Of a stretch of DNA of 64,000 bases, positions 36,326 to 45,774 are shown in pieces (position 1 is the first letter of the stretch; every line of letters starts with the position of its first letter). The notes under the pieces are model-generated. The model saw nothing but the letters and a program-made list of their open reading frames with translations. It was not told where the DNA came from and searched no databases. Origin of the DNA: JANQPA01 sp964628385 (lineage in GTDB: Bacteria > Bacteroidota > Bacteroidia > Chitinophagales > Saprospiraceae); the NCBI GenBank assembly GCA_964628385.1, contig CAZVOD010000010.1:23058-87057 (forward strand). The letters are read 5' to 3'. The translations under genes and the position numbers were made by a program.

Positions 36326-36988
36326 CTATTTATTTTTTCCTTTAGGAAGCTTCAGTATGGTGATTCTGCCCCTCGATAATTTTATGCCGCCTTCCTTCTC
36401 TATTTGTTTTAAGACTCTTGAAATGACCTCCCGGGAGGACGCCAGGTCGTCAGCAATTTCCTTATGGGAAATAGGCAGAATGCGCTTTTCGGTCAGAGAA
36501 GATTGCTCCAAAAGATATTTAACTACTCTTTCTTTCATACTCAGAAAAGCGATACTGTCGATAACAGAAGAAACTTCGTTGAGCCGAAGGATGAGCGTAT
36601 CCAGTAAGAACTTCTGGAAATTTTCGTACCGCTCGAGTAGGCTTTTGACTACATTTTGAGGCAAGAGTAGCAGCTGGCTCTTTTCTTGAGCTACAGCGCG
36701 AATAGGATTTTTTTTATTTTGTAAAATGGAATGAATACAAAAGGCACAAGACTGTCCAGCCTGTATGTAGTACAATAGCAGTTCTTTATTTTTGGTATTA
36801 TCTCTAAATATTTTTACTGCTCCCCTCAGTACAAGCGGCAAAAAGGCGTAGCCCTGCCCGGAAGTACTTAGGTCTTGTCCCGGCTCTAGTTCTCTTAAAG
36901 AACCATAACGGATAATGTCATTTTGTAAGCTTCCCTTTACTAATGCGGGAAATGCTTCATTGAGTTGACGTCTGATCTGTTGTTTCAT
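36326..36988 (-). CDS. Crp/Fnr-family regulator
   Basis: This 220-residue protein has a cyclic-nucleotide-binding-like beta-roll (residues about 25-120, including QAGQSCAFCIHSILQNK) and a C-terminal winged helix (SHKEIADDLASSREVISRVLKQIEKEG). The conserved cysteines of Fnr's iron-sulfur cluster are absent from the N-terminus; the CxxC in the beta-roll is common to Bacteroidota members. It is a paralogue of the gene at 43379-44020. Position next to the cys and cyd genes suggests redox or nutrient control, which is inference. Confidence 0.9.
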   Translation of the reverse strand: MKQQIRRQLNEAFPALVKGSLQNDIIRYGSLRELEPGQDLSTSGQGYAFLPLVLRGAVKIFRDNTKNKELLLYYIQAGQSCAFCIHSILQNKKNPIRAVAQEKSQLLLLPQNVVKSLLERYENFQKFLLDTLILRLNEVSSVIDSIAFLSMKERVVKYLLEQSSLTEKRILPISHKEIADDLASSREVISRVLKQIEKEGGIKLSRGRITILKLPKGKNK

Positions 36989-37419
36989 CTAGTGTCAATT
37001 GATACTATGAATTGAGACTCGGGCCAATCTCTTTTAATGGTTCAGCGCTTCATTGAGCTTACTGCGCAGGTTAAAATTTTATGGTACTGCGCGGCAAGGT
37101 GTTATTATATCCTTTGATCAAATTACAATAACGCATTCGCGATATGTCTTATTGATCAAAGCCTTGTCCTTTTGTGTTGTTTTGGTTTATTTGTTTTTGT
37201 TTCTTAAAGAGAAACAGGTAGATGTGTGTATGTTGCTATTTTATATTGAAATATAAAAATAATAAAAAAATCTATGCTTTAAATAATCTTATCTGTTATT
37301 ATATCTTAAATATAAAATATTCGTCCATGTGTTGGGACTAAAAAGAGAGCAATTACCGTAAATACTCACAAATGTAATTGGCTCGACTATTCCAGTCTTT
37401 GGTATTGGTGGAGGTAAAA
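36989..37419. other. Intergenic region with two GATC-centred palindromes
   Basis: This 431-bp AT-rich gap has no gene. Two TTGATCAAA palindromes lie about 40 bases apart near 37110 and 37152, a layout that could bind a dimeric regulator. I see no promoter that I can assign. Confidence 0.35.
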
Positions 37420-38304
37420 CTATTTCTCAAAAATTCCTGAAGAGAGGTAACGATCGCCTCTATCGCAGATAATGCAGACGACTACTCCCTGGTCTATTGT
37501 CTCTACTAGCTTATGGGCGGCAGTAATGGCTCCGCCGCTGCTCATTCCGGCAAAAATGGCTTCCTCCTCTGCCAGTCTTCTCATCATTGTAGTCGCTTCA
37601 TCAGTAGATACATCTATTATTTGGTCTACTCTTTTTGGTTCGTATATTTTGGGTAAGAATTCAGGTGACCATCTTCGAATTCCAGGAATTCTGGAACCAT
37701 CCGTAGGTTGTACTCCAACAATTTGAATCTTGGGGTTTTGCTCTTTCAGGTATCGGGATACTCCCATGATCGTACCGGTAGTCCCCATCGAAGAAACAAA
37801 ATGAGTAACTTCCTGATCGGTGTCCCGCCAGATTTCAGGGCCGGTAGTTTTATAGTGCATGCCCCAATTATCAGGGTTACCAAATTGGTTGAGCATAAAG
37901 TAACCTCCTTTTTCTACCAGCGATTCAGCATATTCCCTTGAGTATTCTATCGTCTTTTCGGCCGGAGTAAGCGTAACCTTAGCTCCATAAGCCTCCATTG
38001 TCTGTATGCGTTCTTTGGTAGCACTCGCCGGCATAATAAGTTCGATCTCGATTTGAAACAGACGAGCGATCATGGCTAGGGCAATGCCGGTATTACCACT
38101 GGTTGCTTCTACAAGTTTTACACCGGGTTTGAGCTCCCCCCGGTCTATAGCTCCCTTAATCATGCCGTAAGCAGCGCGGTCTTTTACGCTTCCTCCCGGA
38201 TTCTGCCCTTCTAACTTGCCAAAAACCTTAACACCAGGTTTTTGTATAATATTAGTGATTTCAATAAGCGGTGTATTTCCTATAATGTTGGAAATAGAAC
38301 TCAT
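37420..38304 (-). CDS. cysM: Cysteine synthase B (O-acetylserine sulfhydrylase)
   Basis: This 294-residue PLP enzyme has GGSVKDRAA (PLP-binding Lys near residue 42), EATSGNTGIALAM, the phosphate-binding loop SSMGTTGTIMG, and SSGGAI at the C-terminal end. It makes cysteine from O-acetylserine and sulfide, or S-sulfocysteine from thiosulfate. The first activity is general, and the CysM branch accepts thiosulfate as well. It lies 28 bases downstream of cysE on the same strand, so the two form a cysteine operon. Confidence 0.95.
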   Translation of the reverse strand: MSSISNIIGNTPLIEITNIIQKPGVKVFGKLEGQNPGGSVKDRAAYGMIKGAIDRGELKPGVKLVEATSGNTGIALAMIARLFQIEIELIMPASATKERIQTMEAYGAKVTLTPAEKTIEYSREYAESLVEKGGYFMLNQFGNPDNWGMHYKTTGPEIWRDTDQEVTHFVSSMGTTGTIMGVSRYLKEQNPKIQIVGVQPTDGSRIPGIRRWSPEFLPKIYEPKRVDQIIDVSTDEATTMMRRLAEEEAIFAGMSSGGAITAAHKLVETIDQGVVVCIICDRGDRYLSSGIFEK

Positions 38305-38332
38305 GTATAGTTGGTTTTCTTCGATAAAATAG

Positions 38333-39148
38333 TTAAGGATTGGTCACTTCCTGCTTGGATTGACGGATGTGGCCGGCATAGTAGACTCTGCTGTTGGCCG
38401 GAATGCTCTTTGTCAGCCAGACATTACCGCCAATGATGCTATTGCGACCGATAACCGTTTCTCCGCCCAGGATAGTTGCCCCGGCGTATATGACGACATT
38501 ATCTTCAATGGTTGGATGGCGTTTTATCTTAGCTAGTTCTTTGCGTACACTCAAAGCGCCTAGTGTGACCCCCTGATAAATTTTTACATGATCACCTATT
38601 TCTACGGTTTCTCCAATAACTACTCCCGTACCGTGATCAATACAAAAGCCTTTTCCTATCTGAGCACCGGGATGAATATCGATACCTGTTTTGCCATGAA
38701 CGTATTCTGTCAGTATTCTTGGTATTAAGGGAACTTCCAGGTTATAGAATTTATTGGCAAGTCGATAAACGGCTATGGCATAAAAGCCGGGATACGTTCT
38801 GATCACCTCTGTGAGGTTGGTAGCGGCTGGGTCTCCTAATAGAATAGCATTAGCGTCTTCAAGGAGGTTATTTCTGATACCGGGTAAATCTTCCATGAAT
38901 TTATATTCAATTTCATGGGCAGAATGAGATAACTCTCCTTCAAATGTACTCAGTATCTTAAACAACTTGAGTTTGGTTTCCAGAAAATACTGCTCGAACT
39001 CCCGGTATGAGAAAAAGCGATCATCAGAAAACTCTGGAAATAAAATGGATATAAGCTCATTGAGCCAGTTGCATACCAATGAGGGAGAAGGGAGCTCCTT
39101 GCTGTTTTGATGGGCACTGAATAGCTCTTGAATAAAATTTGATTGCAT
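38333..39148 (-). CDS. cysE: Serine O-acetyltransferase (CysE/EpsC type)
   Basis: The helical N-terminus (about 1-140) is followed by hexapeptide-repeat left-handed beta-helix turns: GIDIHPGAQIGKGFCIDHGTGVVIGETVEIGDHV, GVTLGALSV, then HPTIEDNVVIYAGATILGGETVIG. The second half is the acetyl-CoA-binding beta-helix of serine acetyltransferases. It makes O-acetylserine for the CysM enzyme encoded just downstream. The C-terminus lacks the long tail used by enteric CysE to bind CysK. A family-2 MITE-like element begins 32 bases upstream of the start. Confidence 0.93.
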   Translation of the reverse strand: MQSNFIQELFSAHQNSKELPSPSLVCNWLNELISILFPEFSDDRFFSYREFEQYFLETKLKLFKILSTFEGELSHSAHEIEYKFMEDLPGIRNNLLEDANAILLGDPAATNLTEVIRTYPGFYAIAVYRLANKFYNLEVPLIPRILTEYVHGKTGIDIHPGAQIGKGFCIDHGTGVVIGETVEIGDHVKIYQGVTLGALSVRKELAKIKRHPTIEDNVVIYAGATILGGETVIGRNSIIGGNVWLTKSIPANSRVYYAGHIRQSKQEVTNP

Positions 39149-39179
39149 ACTAAAGCATTGTGGTTACCGTGTTAAGATA

Positions 39180-39256
39180 GTTACTTGTCTCGCAGAAAAA
39201 TAGTTAGTGGAAAAAAAGTCAATTCAAACTATTCCAATACCTGCGAAACACATTTA
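39180..39256. mobile_element. MITE-like element, family 2 copy (degenerate)
   Basis: The left end TTACTTGTCTCGCA and right end TGCGAAACACATTTA resemble the family TIR TAGACTTGTTTCGCA (12 of 15 on the right). The interior, with AAAAATAG, GTGG, AATTCAAACTATTCC, is shared with the 70-bp copies. It lies between the cydB end and the cysE start, 32 bases upstream of cysE. Confidence 0.6.
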
Positions 39257-39383
39257 CTTGCTGAGCTTACAAATATGTAAAGTCCCGAGCAACGATTATG
39301 TTGCAAAGGACCTTCTTTTTATATGAAGAAAATTTCCTGTATTGTCTACCATCCAGGCTCGAAAATTGCCCGATAGTTTGTTC

Positions 39384-40418
39384 TTAATAGCTGGACTCGT
39401 CCAGCTTTACTTTCCCTTTAAAAGTGTAATATACAAATGCGGTATAAGAGATGACTAAAGGTGTGCCAATAACCGCAAAAAGCAGCATAATACCCAGTGA
39501 TTTATCCGATGAGGCAGCATTATAGATGTCAATACTATTTTGAGGATCTGTTGTTGACAGGATCAGCACCGGATAGAGTTCTATGGCGGCCAGAATCAGG
39601 AGAAAACTCACCGTCATGGATGAAAAGATAAAAGCCTGAAGGTATTTACGCCTGGAAGCTAACCTCGGTATATTGGCAATACACAAAAAAGCAGCCACTG
39701 GTACAGCAAATAAAGCAGGAAATTCCCTAAATCGATCCGTCAAATGTGGAATGTAAAGTAAAGTATACAAACTCAAAATGGTAAAGGCTAGTATAAACCC
39801 TATAATTGCCCTCTTTAGTAGTATACTGACTTTGGCAAATAACCTGCCTTCCGTTTTCATGGCCAAATAAATGGCTCCGTGCATCATGAATAGGGCCAGT
39901 GTAGTTAGCCCAACCATAAAGGCATACGGATTAAGAAATTGTAGCCATCCGCCTCTGATCTCGTAATTTTCATCTATCGGCATACCCTGTAATACATTTC
40001 CCAAAACAACCCCAAGGAGTACAGCCAGCATAATACTCGATATGCTGTAGGCCACGTCCCACATTTGTTGCCACCACTTCATCGGCTCTTTACTTCTGAA
40101 TTCTATAGAAATAGCACGGAATATCAAAAACATCAGAAATAACATGAACGGGATGTACATGGCCGAAAATAGTGATGCATAAACTACAGGGAATCCCGCA
40201 AATAGTGCTCCTCCGCCAATGACCAGCCACACTTCATTACCATCCCAGACTGGCCCCACAGCGTTAAGTGCAATCCGTCTACTTTTTTCTTTTTTAAAAA
40301 ATAAATGCCAGGCTCCGGCTCCTAGGTCAAATCCATCCAATATGGCATATCCACTGAAAAGAGCTCCCACTACGAGAAACCACAGCGTTGGATAATCAAT
40401 ACCTAAAAAAGTACTCAT
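39384..40418 (-). CDS. cydB: Cytochrome bd ubiquinol oxidase subunit II
   Basis: This 344-residue subunit has about eight membrane helices and the family signatures GYAILDGFDLGAGAWH and GPVWDGNEVWLVIGGGALFAGFP in the N-terminal part. It pairs with CydA as a high-affinity quinol oxidase in the inner membrane. I chose ATG 40418 (MSTFLGIDYP); the longer frame to 40469 would start in the repeat region. It is separated from cydA by 338 bases that carry a MITE-like element, whereas most cydAB pairs are nearly contiguous. Confidence 0.95.
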   Translation of the reverse strand: MSTFLGIDYPTLWFLVVGALFSGYAILDGFDLGAGAWHLFFKKEKSRRIALNAVGPVWDGNEVWLVIGGGALFAGFPVVYASLFSAMYIPFMLFLMFLIFRAISIEFRSKEPMKWWQQMWDVAYSISSIMLAVLLGVVLGNVLQGMPIDENYEIRGGWLQFLNPYAFMVGLTTLALFMMHGAIYLAMKTEGRLFAKVSILLKRAIIGFILAFTILSLYTLLYIPHLTDRFREFPALFAVPVAAFLCIANIPRLASRRKYLQAFIFSSMTVSFLLILAAIELYPVLILSTTDPQNSIDIYNAASSDKSLGIMLLFAVIGTPLVISYTAFVYYTFKGKVKLDESSY

Positions 40419-40445
40419 ATTATATTTTTCAAAGGTTATACAAAA

Positions 40446-40677
40446 TAGCCTTGTTTTGCAAGTCTTCAAATAGGTTGAAATTGGCTCCCTTACACCATCG
40501 GGTAATGCCGCGTTCCTTGGCTTTAATACCTACTGGCATTTACTTTACAAAATCGCTCAGTTTTTGCACTGTGCTTTTTTCAGTCGCCTGACGCATCTGA
40601 AGCTCAGAGCAAGCCTTTCGCTTCTAAGGAAAAAACAGTTCAATTTTTTTCTTTTCTATACTTGCGAAACAAGTCTA
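40446..40677. mobile_element. MITE-like element, family 2 copy inserted between cydA and cydB
   Basis: The left end TAGCCTTGTTTTGCA (13 of 15) and the right end TGCGAAACAAGTCTA (exact) are inverted repeats, and the interior resembles the 164-bp copy at 62619 but is longer, 232 bp. The element occupies most of the gap between the stop of cydA and the start of cydB. Confidence 0.75.
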
Positions 40678-40756
40678 ATAATCATTTGTGAATTTTTCAA
40701 AACGCTCAAAGCCGTTTTTTTCTCTTGTTATTACGCTTTGGCTGGCTAATGGAAGT

Positions 40757-42133
40757 CTATCGTTTTACTACTTCCGCCATATCCTCATGTACCGTTCTAT
40801 GATCGATGGTCTTATCGCTGTAAGGGCCCGCCTGAATTTTTTTGTTCAACAAATAAATAAACAGTGCAAATAGTATAGTATAAATAAATGTAAACATAAT
40901 CAGCGAAAATAAAACTTGATTGGCAGTAACCACCTCTGACAGCGCATCAGAAGTACGCAATAGACCATATACTACCCATGGTTGCCTTCCCATTTCGGCA
41001 GTATACCAGCCAAACTGGTTGGCAATCTGAGGCAAAATAACAGCAAAGACAAAGGCCCAGAGCAGCCATTTTTGCTCAAAAAGCCTCCCTCGCCACCACT
41101 GAAAGCAAGCATAGAGCGTTAGGGCAATTAATGCCATCCCAATAGCGACCATCAAGTGATAAAACTGAAAAATAGCGTTCAGTGCCGTCGGCCGTTCATC
41201 CTCGGGAAAGGCATTTAATCCCAGTACGGGTGTCTCAAAATCGAAATGTACCAGAAAGCTTAGTGCTCCGGGAATGCCCAGTCCGGTAACTTTCTGTTCT
41301 TCTTTATCCACCCACCCGATAATATAGGCATCAGCAACGGCGAGGCTGTCAAAATGACCTTCCATCGCGGCTAATTTAGCTGGCTGGTTCTCGGCAACGC
41401 CGTCTGCAGAACGGTGCCCCGTAAATAGTTGTGCCAGTGCAGAAATAGTAGCTACTACCAAAGCTATTTTAAATGCTTTTTTTGACAATTCAACGTGCTT
41501 ATTTCTGATTAGATAATAGGCATGAACACTAAGTACCAAAAATGTGCCTGCTAAAAAGGCACCAATCCATACGTGCGTCAGGCGGTCAACACTGGAAGGG
41601 TTGAATACCATAGCCCAGAAATCAGTGATCTCAGCTCTGGCTTTTATCCCCTCACCAACCACGTGATAGCCGGCTGGTGTTTGTTGCCAGGAGTTGGCAA
41701 TGACAATCCAGACAGCAGAGAACATTGAGCCCAGAAATACGCCAATAGTGGCTATAAAGTGTACCTTTGAGCTTACCCGATTCCAGCCAAATAACAATAC
41801 GCCTAAAAAGCCACTTTCAAGAGCGAAGGCAAATATCCCTTCCGCTGCCAGAGCACTTCCAAATACATCGCCGACATACCGGGAATAAGTAGCCCAGTTG
41901 GTACCAAATTCAAATTCCATGACGATGCCGGTTGCAACGCCAATACCAAAAGTGAGCGCAAAAATCTTGGTCCAAAACCGAGCCATAGTTTCGTACATCT
42001 TCTCTCCGGTACGCAGATACATACCTTCCATAATGACCATCAAAAGGCCTAAGCCAATACTTAGCGGAGGATAGATATAGTGAAAAGCAACTGTAAAGGC
42101 GAACTGTATTCGCGATAAGATTTCTACATCCAT
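40757..42133 (-). CDS. cydA: Cytochrome bd ubiquinol oxidase subunit I
   Basis: This 458-residue protein has nine membrane helices. Visible heme-ligand contexts are FHYIYPPLSIG (His near residue 18), RLTHVWIGAF (His) and MGRQPWVVYG (Met region). The Q-loop between FVLVHF-type helices is short, as in the short-loop, cyanide-insensitive type. It reduces O2 with quinol and generates a proton gradient without pumping. It is upstream of cydB on the same strand and probably shares its promoter, although the MITE-like element in the gap may alter readthrough. Confidence 0.97.
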   Translation of the reverse strand: MDVEILSRIQFAFTVAFHYIYPPLSIGLGLLMVIMEGMYLRTGEKMYETMARFWTKIFALTFGIGVATGIVMEFEFGTNWATYSRYVGDVFGSALAAEGIFAFALESGFLGVLLFGWNRVSSKVHFIATIGVFLGSMFSAVWIVIANSWQQTPAGYHVVGEGIKARAEITDFWAMVFNPSSVDRLTHVWIGAFLAGTFLVLSVHAYYLIRNKHVELSKKAFKIALVVATISALAQLFTGHRSADGVAENQPAKLAAMEGHFDSLAVADAYIIGWVDKEEQKVTGLGIPGALSFLVHFDFETPVLGLNAFPEDERPTALNAIFQFYHLMVAIGMALIALTLYACFQWWRGRLFEQKWLLWAFVFAVILPQIANQFGWYTAEMGRQPWVVYGLLRTSDALSEVVTANQVLFSLIMFTFIYTILFALFIYLLNKKIQAGPYSDKTIDHRTVHEDMAEVVKR

Positions 42134-42324
42134 TTTTTTCTGTATTTTTTATCGTTAATCAAGTGTCAACAGCTTACTGAGCAAAGAAAACCAGGCTTTA
42201 AGGCCTACTTTTCGACAAGTAAGTTTTATTACGAGGTTAAATTAGAGATACTGTATTAGTTTCTCTTGTATTTTACGGCAGCGATAGTACGATCTGTTCG
42301 CTGCCTCGTTGTTAGATCTTAGAG

Positions 42325-43218
42325 TCATGTCGGCCCGACGTTGAGCATCTGCTTTCTGAACTTTTCAGGGCTGGTTCCCTCGTATTTCTTAAAAAACCTG
42401 GAAAAATAGGAATTGTCTTCAAAACCTAGCTTATTTCCTATTTCAGCAACGGTCAAAGACTCGTGCAATAAGAGCCTTTTAGCTTCTAACATGATTCTGC
42501 TGCGTATAAGCTCGCCGGCGGGTTTACCCGTGATTTTATTGGAAATAGCGTTCAAATAATTGGGCGTCAGCAATAACAGCTCTGCATAGTCCTTGACCTT
42601 GTGTTTCCTGGAAAAATGCTCATTAATCAATCGTTCAAAATTTCGTACTATCAAATAGGAGTTTTTATCTTTTTGCTGCTGGCGTTGAAGATCAGTCTCA
42701 AAAATGCGCTTAGCTTCTACCAATATGATATTCAAATAAGAGCGTAAGGCCTTGAGATAGTCAGATTCCTTATTCTCAAATTCTTTTAACATGCAATCAA
42801 ATAGGCTCTTTTTGTGCTCTATTTGATCCACAGGAATGTCAATGTGAGGAGATCGGCAGTTTGTACCGAAAAAAGGAAAATCCAGTAACACATTGTTGTG
42901 GTATCGCATGTGGAAAAAAGCAGTAGTAAAAAAGATAAGATAACCCCGGAGGTCTTTATCTTCCATCCAGGCATGAATTTGGCCGGGATGCATCGCAGTA
43001 ATCTGACCAGCCCGGATATGGTGCTCCTCAAAATCTACCAGGTGCTTGCCAGTACCATGCGTACAAAAGAATAACATATAGTAATTATGGCGATGCGTAT
43101 GATGAGAAACCGAAGAAGGAAAATTGAGATTTTCATATTTGATCATGTCAAATTGCTCCTGAGTCTCATCAAGACGGTTGTATCGCAGTTGGTCAATATT
43201 TATGGTTTTCGGTTTCAT
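42325..43218 (-). CDS. AraC-family regulator with cupin sensor
   Basis: The N-terminal cupin (residues about 25-120: HRHNYYMLFFCTHGTGKHLVDFEEHHI and GQITAMHPGQIHAWMEDKDL) is typical of effector-sensing AraC regulators. The C-terminal 100 residues have two HTHs, NYLNAISNKITGKPAGELIRSRIML and LTVAEIGNKLGFEDNSYFSRFFKKYEG. The effector is not visible. It is transcribed away from no divergent target, and lies 191 bases upstream of cydA, so cydAB is a candidate target. Confidence 0.92.
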   Translation of the reverse strand: MKPKTINIDQLRYNRLDETQEQFDMIKYENLNFPSSVSHHTHRHNYYMLFFCTHGTGKHLVDFEEHHIRAGQITAMHPGQIHAWMEDKDLRGYLIFFTTAFFHMRYHNNVLLDFPFFGTNCRSPHIDIPVDQIEHKKSLFDCMLKEFENKESDYLKALRSYLNIILVEAKRIFETDLQRQQQKDKNSYLIVRNFERLINEHFSRKHKVKDYAELLLLTPNYLNAISNKITGKPAGELIRSRIMLEAKRLLLHESLTVAEIGNKLGFEDNSYFSRFFKKYEGTSPEKFRKQMLNVGPT

Positions 43219-43378
43219 ACACTACTAATTTATACAACTAAGATACAGGTAAATAAGACGGAATAGGTAGTTCTTTTTAGATGTATTATGGTACTTTTTA
43301 CATAAGCATCCATAAATAAGTGTCAACCGGGAAATCTATAATTGCAGACCAATAAATAATTTATCCCATTAGCAGTTT

Positions 43379-44020
43379 TCAGATCAATTCAACCTTATTT
43401 CGTCCTAATTTTACGAGTTTTTCATTTTCCATTTGTTTGAGCAGTCTCGAAACAGCTTCCCTCGATGCATTAAGATCGTAGGCAATTTCCTGATGAGTGG
43501 TGTTGATCACCTGAGTACCCAGAGTGCTGGCTTTAGTTTCCAGGTAGTGAAGCAAACGTTCATCCATTTTTTTGAAGGCAATATTTTCTATTGCTTTAAT
43601 CAATTCGACCATTCTAAAATCATACGATCGCAATACAAAGTTTTTCCAGCTCTGGTATTTAGTCATCCATCCATCTACATAGCGAATAGGGATACCTATC
43701 ATGGTTGTTTTTTCTTCGGCAACTGTTCTTATTTCACTTTTTTTATTCATCATACAACAAGTGAAAGACATGGAGCAAGTATCCCCACCATTAATGTAGT
43801 ATAAAAAAAGTTCGTTGCCTTCTTCATCTTCCCTGGATACTTTTATGGACCCCTCAATAACCAGTGGTACTAATTTGATGTAATTGCCCGGCTCTTGCAT
43901 GAGTTCTCCGGCCTGGAAAGTCATCAACTTACCCACTTTTATAATTTCCTCCTGCAGTTGTTTTTCTGCTATGTGGGGGAAATGTTTGCGGAGTAATTCC
44001 GCTATATAAGACTCACTCAT
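43379..44020 (-). CDS. Crp/Fnr-family regulator
   Basis: This 213-residue paralogue of the gene at 36326-36988 has a beta-roll with GGDTCSMSFTCCMMNKKSEIRTVAEEKTTMIGIP and a C-terminal winged helix, TTHQEIAYDLNASREAVSRLLKQMENE. The cysteines lie in the beta-roll, not at the N-terminus as in Fnr. It flanks AraC and cydAB on the far side, so redox-responsive control of cyd is possible. Confidence 0.9.
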   Translation of the reverse strand: MSESYIAELLRKHFPHIAEKQLQEEIIKVGKLMTFQAGELMQEPGNYIKLVPLVIEGSIKVSREDEEGNELFLYYINGGDTCSMSFTCCMMNKKSEIRTVAEEKTTMIGIPIRYVDGWMTKYQSWKNFVLRSYDFRMVELIKAIENIAFKKMDERLLHYLETKASTLGTQVINTTHQEIAYDLNASREAVSRLLKQMENEKLVKLGRNKVELI

Positions 44021-44099
44021 TTTTTATGGATTTGATCGGTTAGTATTACCTACTTTAATGCTTACCAAAAAAGCCTGTAAGGGCTATGGTCAATTCTTT

Positions 44100-44483
44100 T
44101 TATTCTACCTTTGAAGCCTTAAAATTGTAATATATATTTATCCAGACGGCCCTAGCCAGTCTAAAAATGTATACAAATAAAATAGCGCAAACAATAATCA
44201 GTGCAACGAACGAAGCATTAATACTCCAGCCGATAACCCAGTGTAAAAACATGATAAAAAATAGGCAGAAAAAGCCTGTCATTATGTAAGAAATGAACAT
44301 AGCACCGTAGTAAAAACCGGGTTCGGGCTCGTAGTCAGTGCCACAATTGGAGCACTTTTTAGGCATTTCAAATGGTTTGCGAAACGAAAATGTAGGAGTG
44401 TCGAAAAGGTCGCCACCATGGCATACCGGACACTTGAAATTCAAAATACTGTATAGCTTCCCTCCTTTACCAAAAAGCTTCAT
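44100..44483 (-). CDS. DUF983 family small membrane protein
   Basis: This 127-residue protein has two Cys pairs, FKCPVCHGGDLF and PKKCSNCGTDYEPEPGFYYGA, forming a zinc-ribbon-like domain, then two membrane helices (GFFCLFFIMFLHWVIG and ASFVALIIVCAILFVYIF). These match DUF983. I chose ATG 44483 (MKLFGKGG); the longer frame overlaps the upstream methyltransferase. It lies 20 bases after that gene on the same strand. Function is unknown. Confidence 0.85.
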   Translation of the reverse strand: MKLFGKGGKLYSILNFKCPVCHGGDLFDTPTFSFRKPFEMPKKCSNCGTDYEPEPGFYYGAMFISYIMTGFFCLFFIMFLHWVIGWSINASFVALIIVCAILFVYIFRLARAVWINIYYNFKASKVE

Positions 44484-44502
44484 AGCAATTATTTTTTGTT
44501 GT

Positions 44503-45099
44503 TTATAGTTTTTTACCAACAAATCTGATGATTTCTGCAAGGCCCTTGTGGTAAGCTCCTTCGGATAATTCTTCTTGTAGCGCTTCCAAATATAACATAG
44601 ATAAGCCCGCAAAATCAAGCTTTATAGTCGACTTATCGTATAAAAGATCATCGTTTTTCGGACCACCGGAATTCAGGGTTATCTGCTTTTTATTGAAAGC
44701 TTCAAGCACCACCTGACCTTCCGGTTTGAGCACTTCAATAACCCTGCGGTGTAGAAAAGCGCTGATAGCCGGAGAGGCATGAACGTAACAAAGCCCCACC
44801 ATATCATAGGTGTTGGCCTCAAAGCTAAAATCTTCAATGCTGGAGATGTAGTAGTTAAGCGTTACACCATTTTCTTCGGCTAATCGCAGCGCCTTTTTTC
44901 TTGCATTGGCACTAAAGTCAAAAGCATCTACTATCCAGCCCTTCCTGGCTGCATACACGGCATTACGGCCTTCTCCTTCTGCCGGCAATAATAGCTTGCC
45001 GGGTTCGTGGTCATCCAGAATAGCCTTGAAAAAAGCATTGGGTTGTTTACCATAAACATACGCCGACTGGTCGTATCGCTGCTCCCAAAATTGCTGCAT
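44503..45099 (-). CDS. Class I SAM-dependent methyltransferase
   Basis: This 198-residue protein starts WEQRYDQSAYVYGKQPN. It has SAM motif I KLLLPAEGEGRNAVYAAR near residues 35-52, then VDAFDFSANARKKAL and VGLCYVHASPAISAF. This is the TehB-like or thiol/tellurite-type methyltransferase group, but the acceptor is not evident. DUF983 follows within 20 bases, so the two may be co-transcribed. Confidence 0.85.
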   Translation of the reverse strand: MQQFWEQRYDQSAYVYGKQPNAFFKAILDDHEPGKLLLPAEGEGRNAVYAARKGWIVDAFDFSANARKKALRLAEENGVTLNYYISSIEDFSFEANTYDMVGLCYVHASPAISAFLHRRVIEVLKPEGQVVLEAFNKKQITLNSGGPKNDDLLYDKSTIKLDFAGLSMLYLEALQEELSEGAYHKGLAEIIRFVGKKL

Positions 45100-45250
45100 C
45101 TCCTTTTATTCTATAATATTAATGTATGTTGTTTTGTTCATATAAAATATTCCAGAAAAAGCATTTTTAAAACCGCCAATTAATCTTTGTATTACCCTGA
45201 AATCTGGTAAAACAAGATACTGGCTGATGTTTAAAAAGTGCTGTTGTATT

Positions 45251-45568
45251 TTACATGTTACATTGACAATTTTCTAAACATTCAATGATCAACGAAACAT
45301 CTCTTTCTTTTAGGGTATACATCATGCTACGCCCTTCTCTTTTAACGCTCAAAATACCTTTCAGCTTCATATTCTGGAGGTGATGAGAGGTCAATGACTG
45401 CTCAGTGCCCAGCATTTCACAAATGCTGCTTACAGATAGCCTAGGATGTTGCTCAAGCAAATGAATAATTCCCAGGCGCATAGGATGCGCTACTGTCTTG
45501 AGAATGAATGCTATTCTTTCCAGCTTTTCTGCTTCCTGCTGATTCAATACTCCGTTATTCGATTCCAT
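45251..45568 (-). CDS. ArsR-family winged-helix regulator
   Basis: This 105-residue protein has the ArsR helix-turn-helix SVSSICEMLGTEQSLTSHHLQNMKLKGILSVKREGRSMMYTL. The C-terminus CLENCQCNM has three cysteines that could bind metal, but I cannot say which. It lies upstream of the methyltransferase pair and divergent from lnt. No metal-export operon is adjacent. Confidence 0.88.
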   Translation of the reverse strand: MESNNGVLNQQEAEKLERIAFILKTVAHPMRLGIIHLLEQHPRLSVSSICEMLGTEQSLTSHHLQNMKLKGILSVKREGRSMMYTLKERDVSLIIECLENCQCNM

Positions 45569-45774
45569 AATAGCAAATATAAAAAATATAAAATCATTTC
45601 AATAAATAAGAAGGGCTACAATAAGACATGTAAATTATCCAATTGAGCGAACTTTCAAGCTAACAATATATTGGAATGGATGGTTGAAAAAGATGTGAAA
45701 GGAAAAAAGTGCTTAATCCGATTTTAAAAGCTTCACTTTTACCATAATTTATACATTCGCCAAAAAGGAAAGGG

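Noticed and set aside
37053..37256. A 67-residue plus-strand frame in the cysM/Crp gap
   Set aside because: It has hydrophobic, AT-driven composition with no signal or motif, and overlaps the regulatory-looking GATC palindromes.
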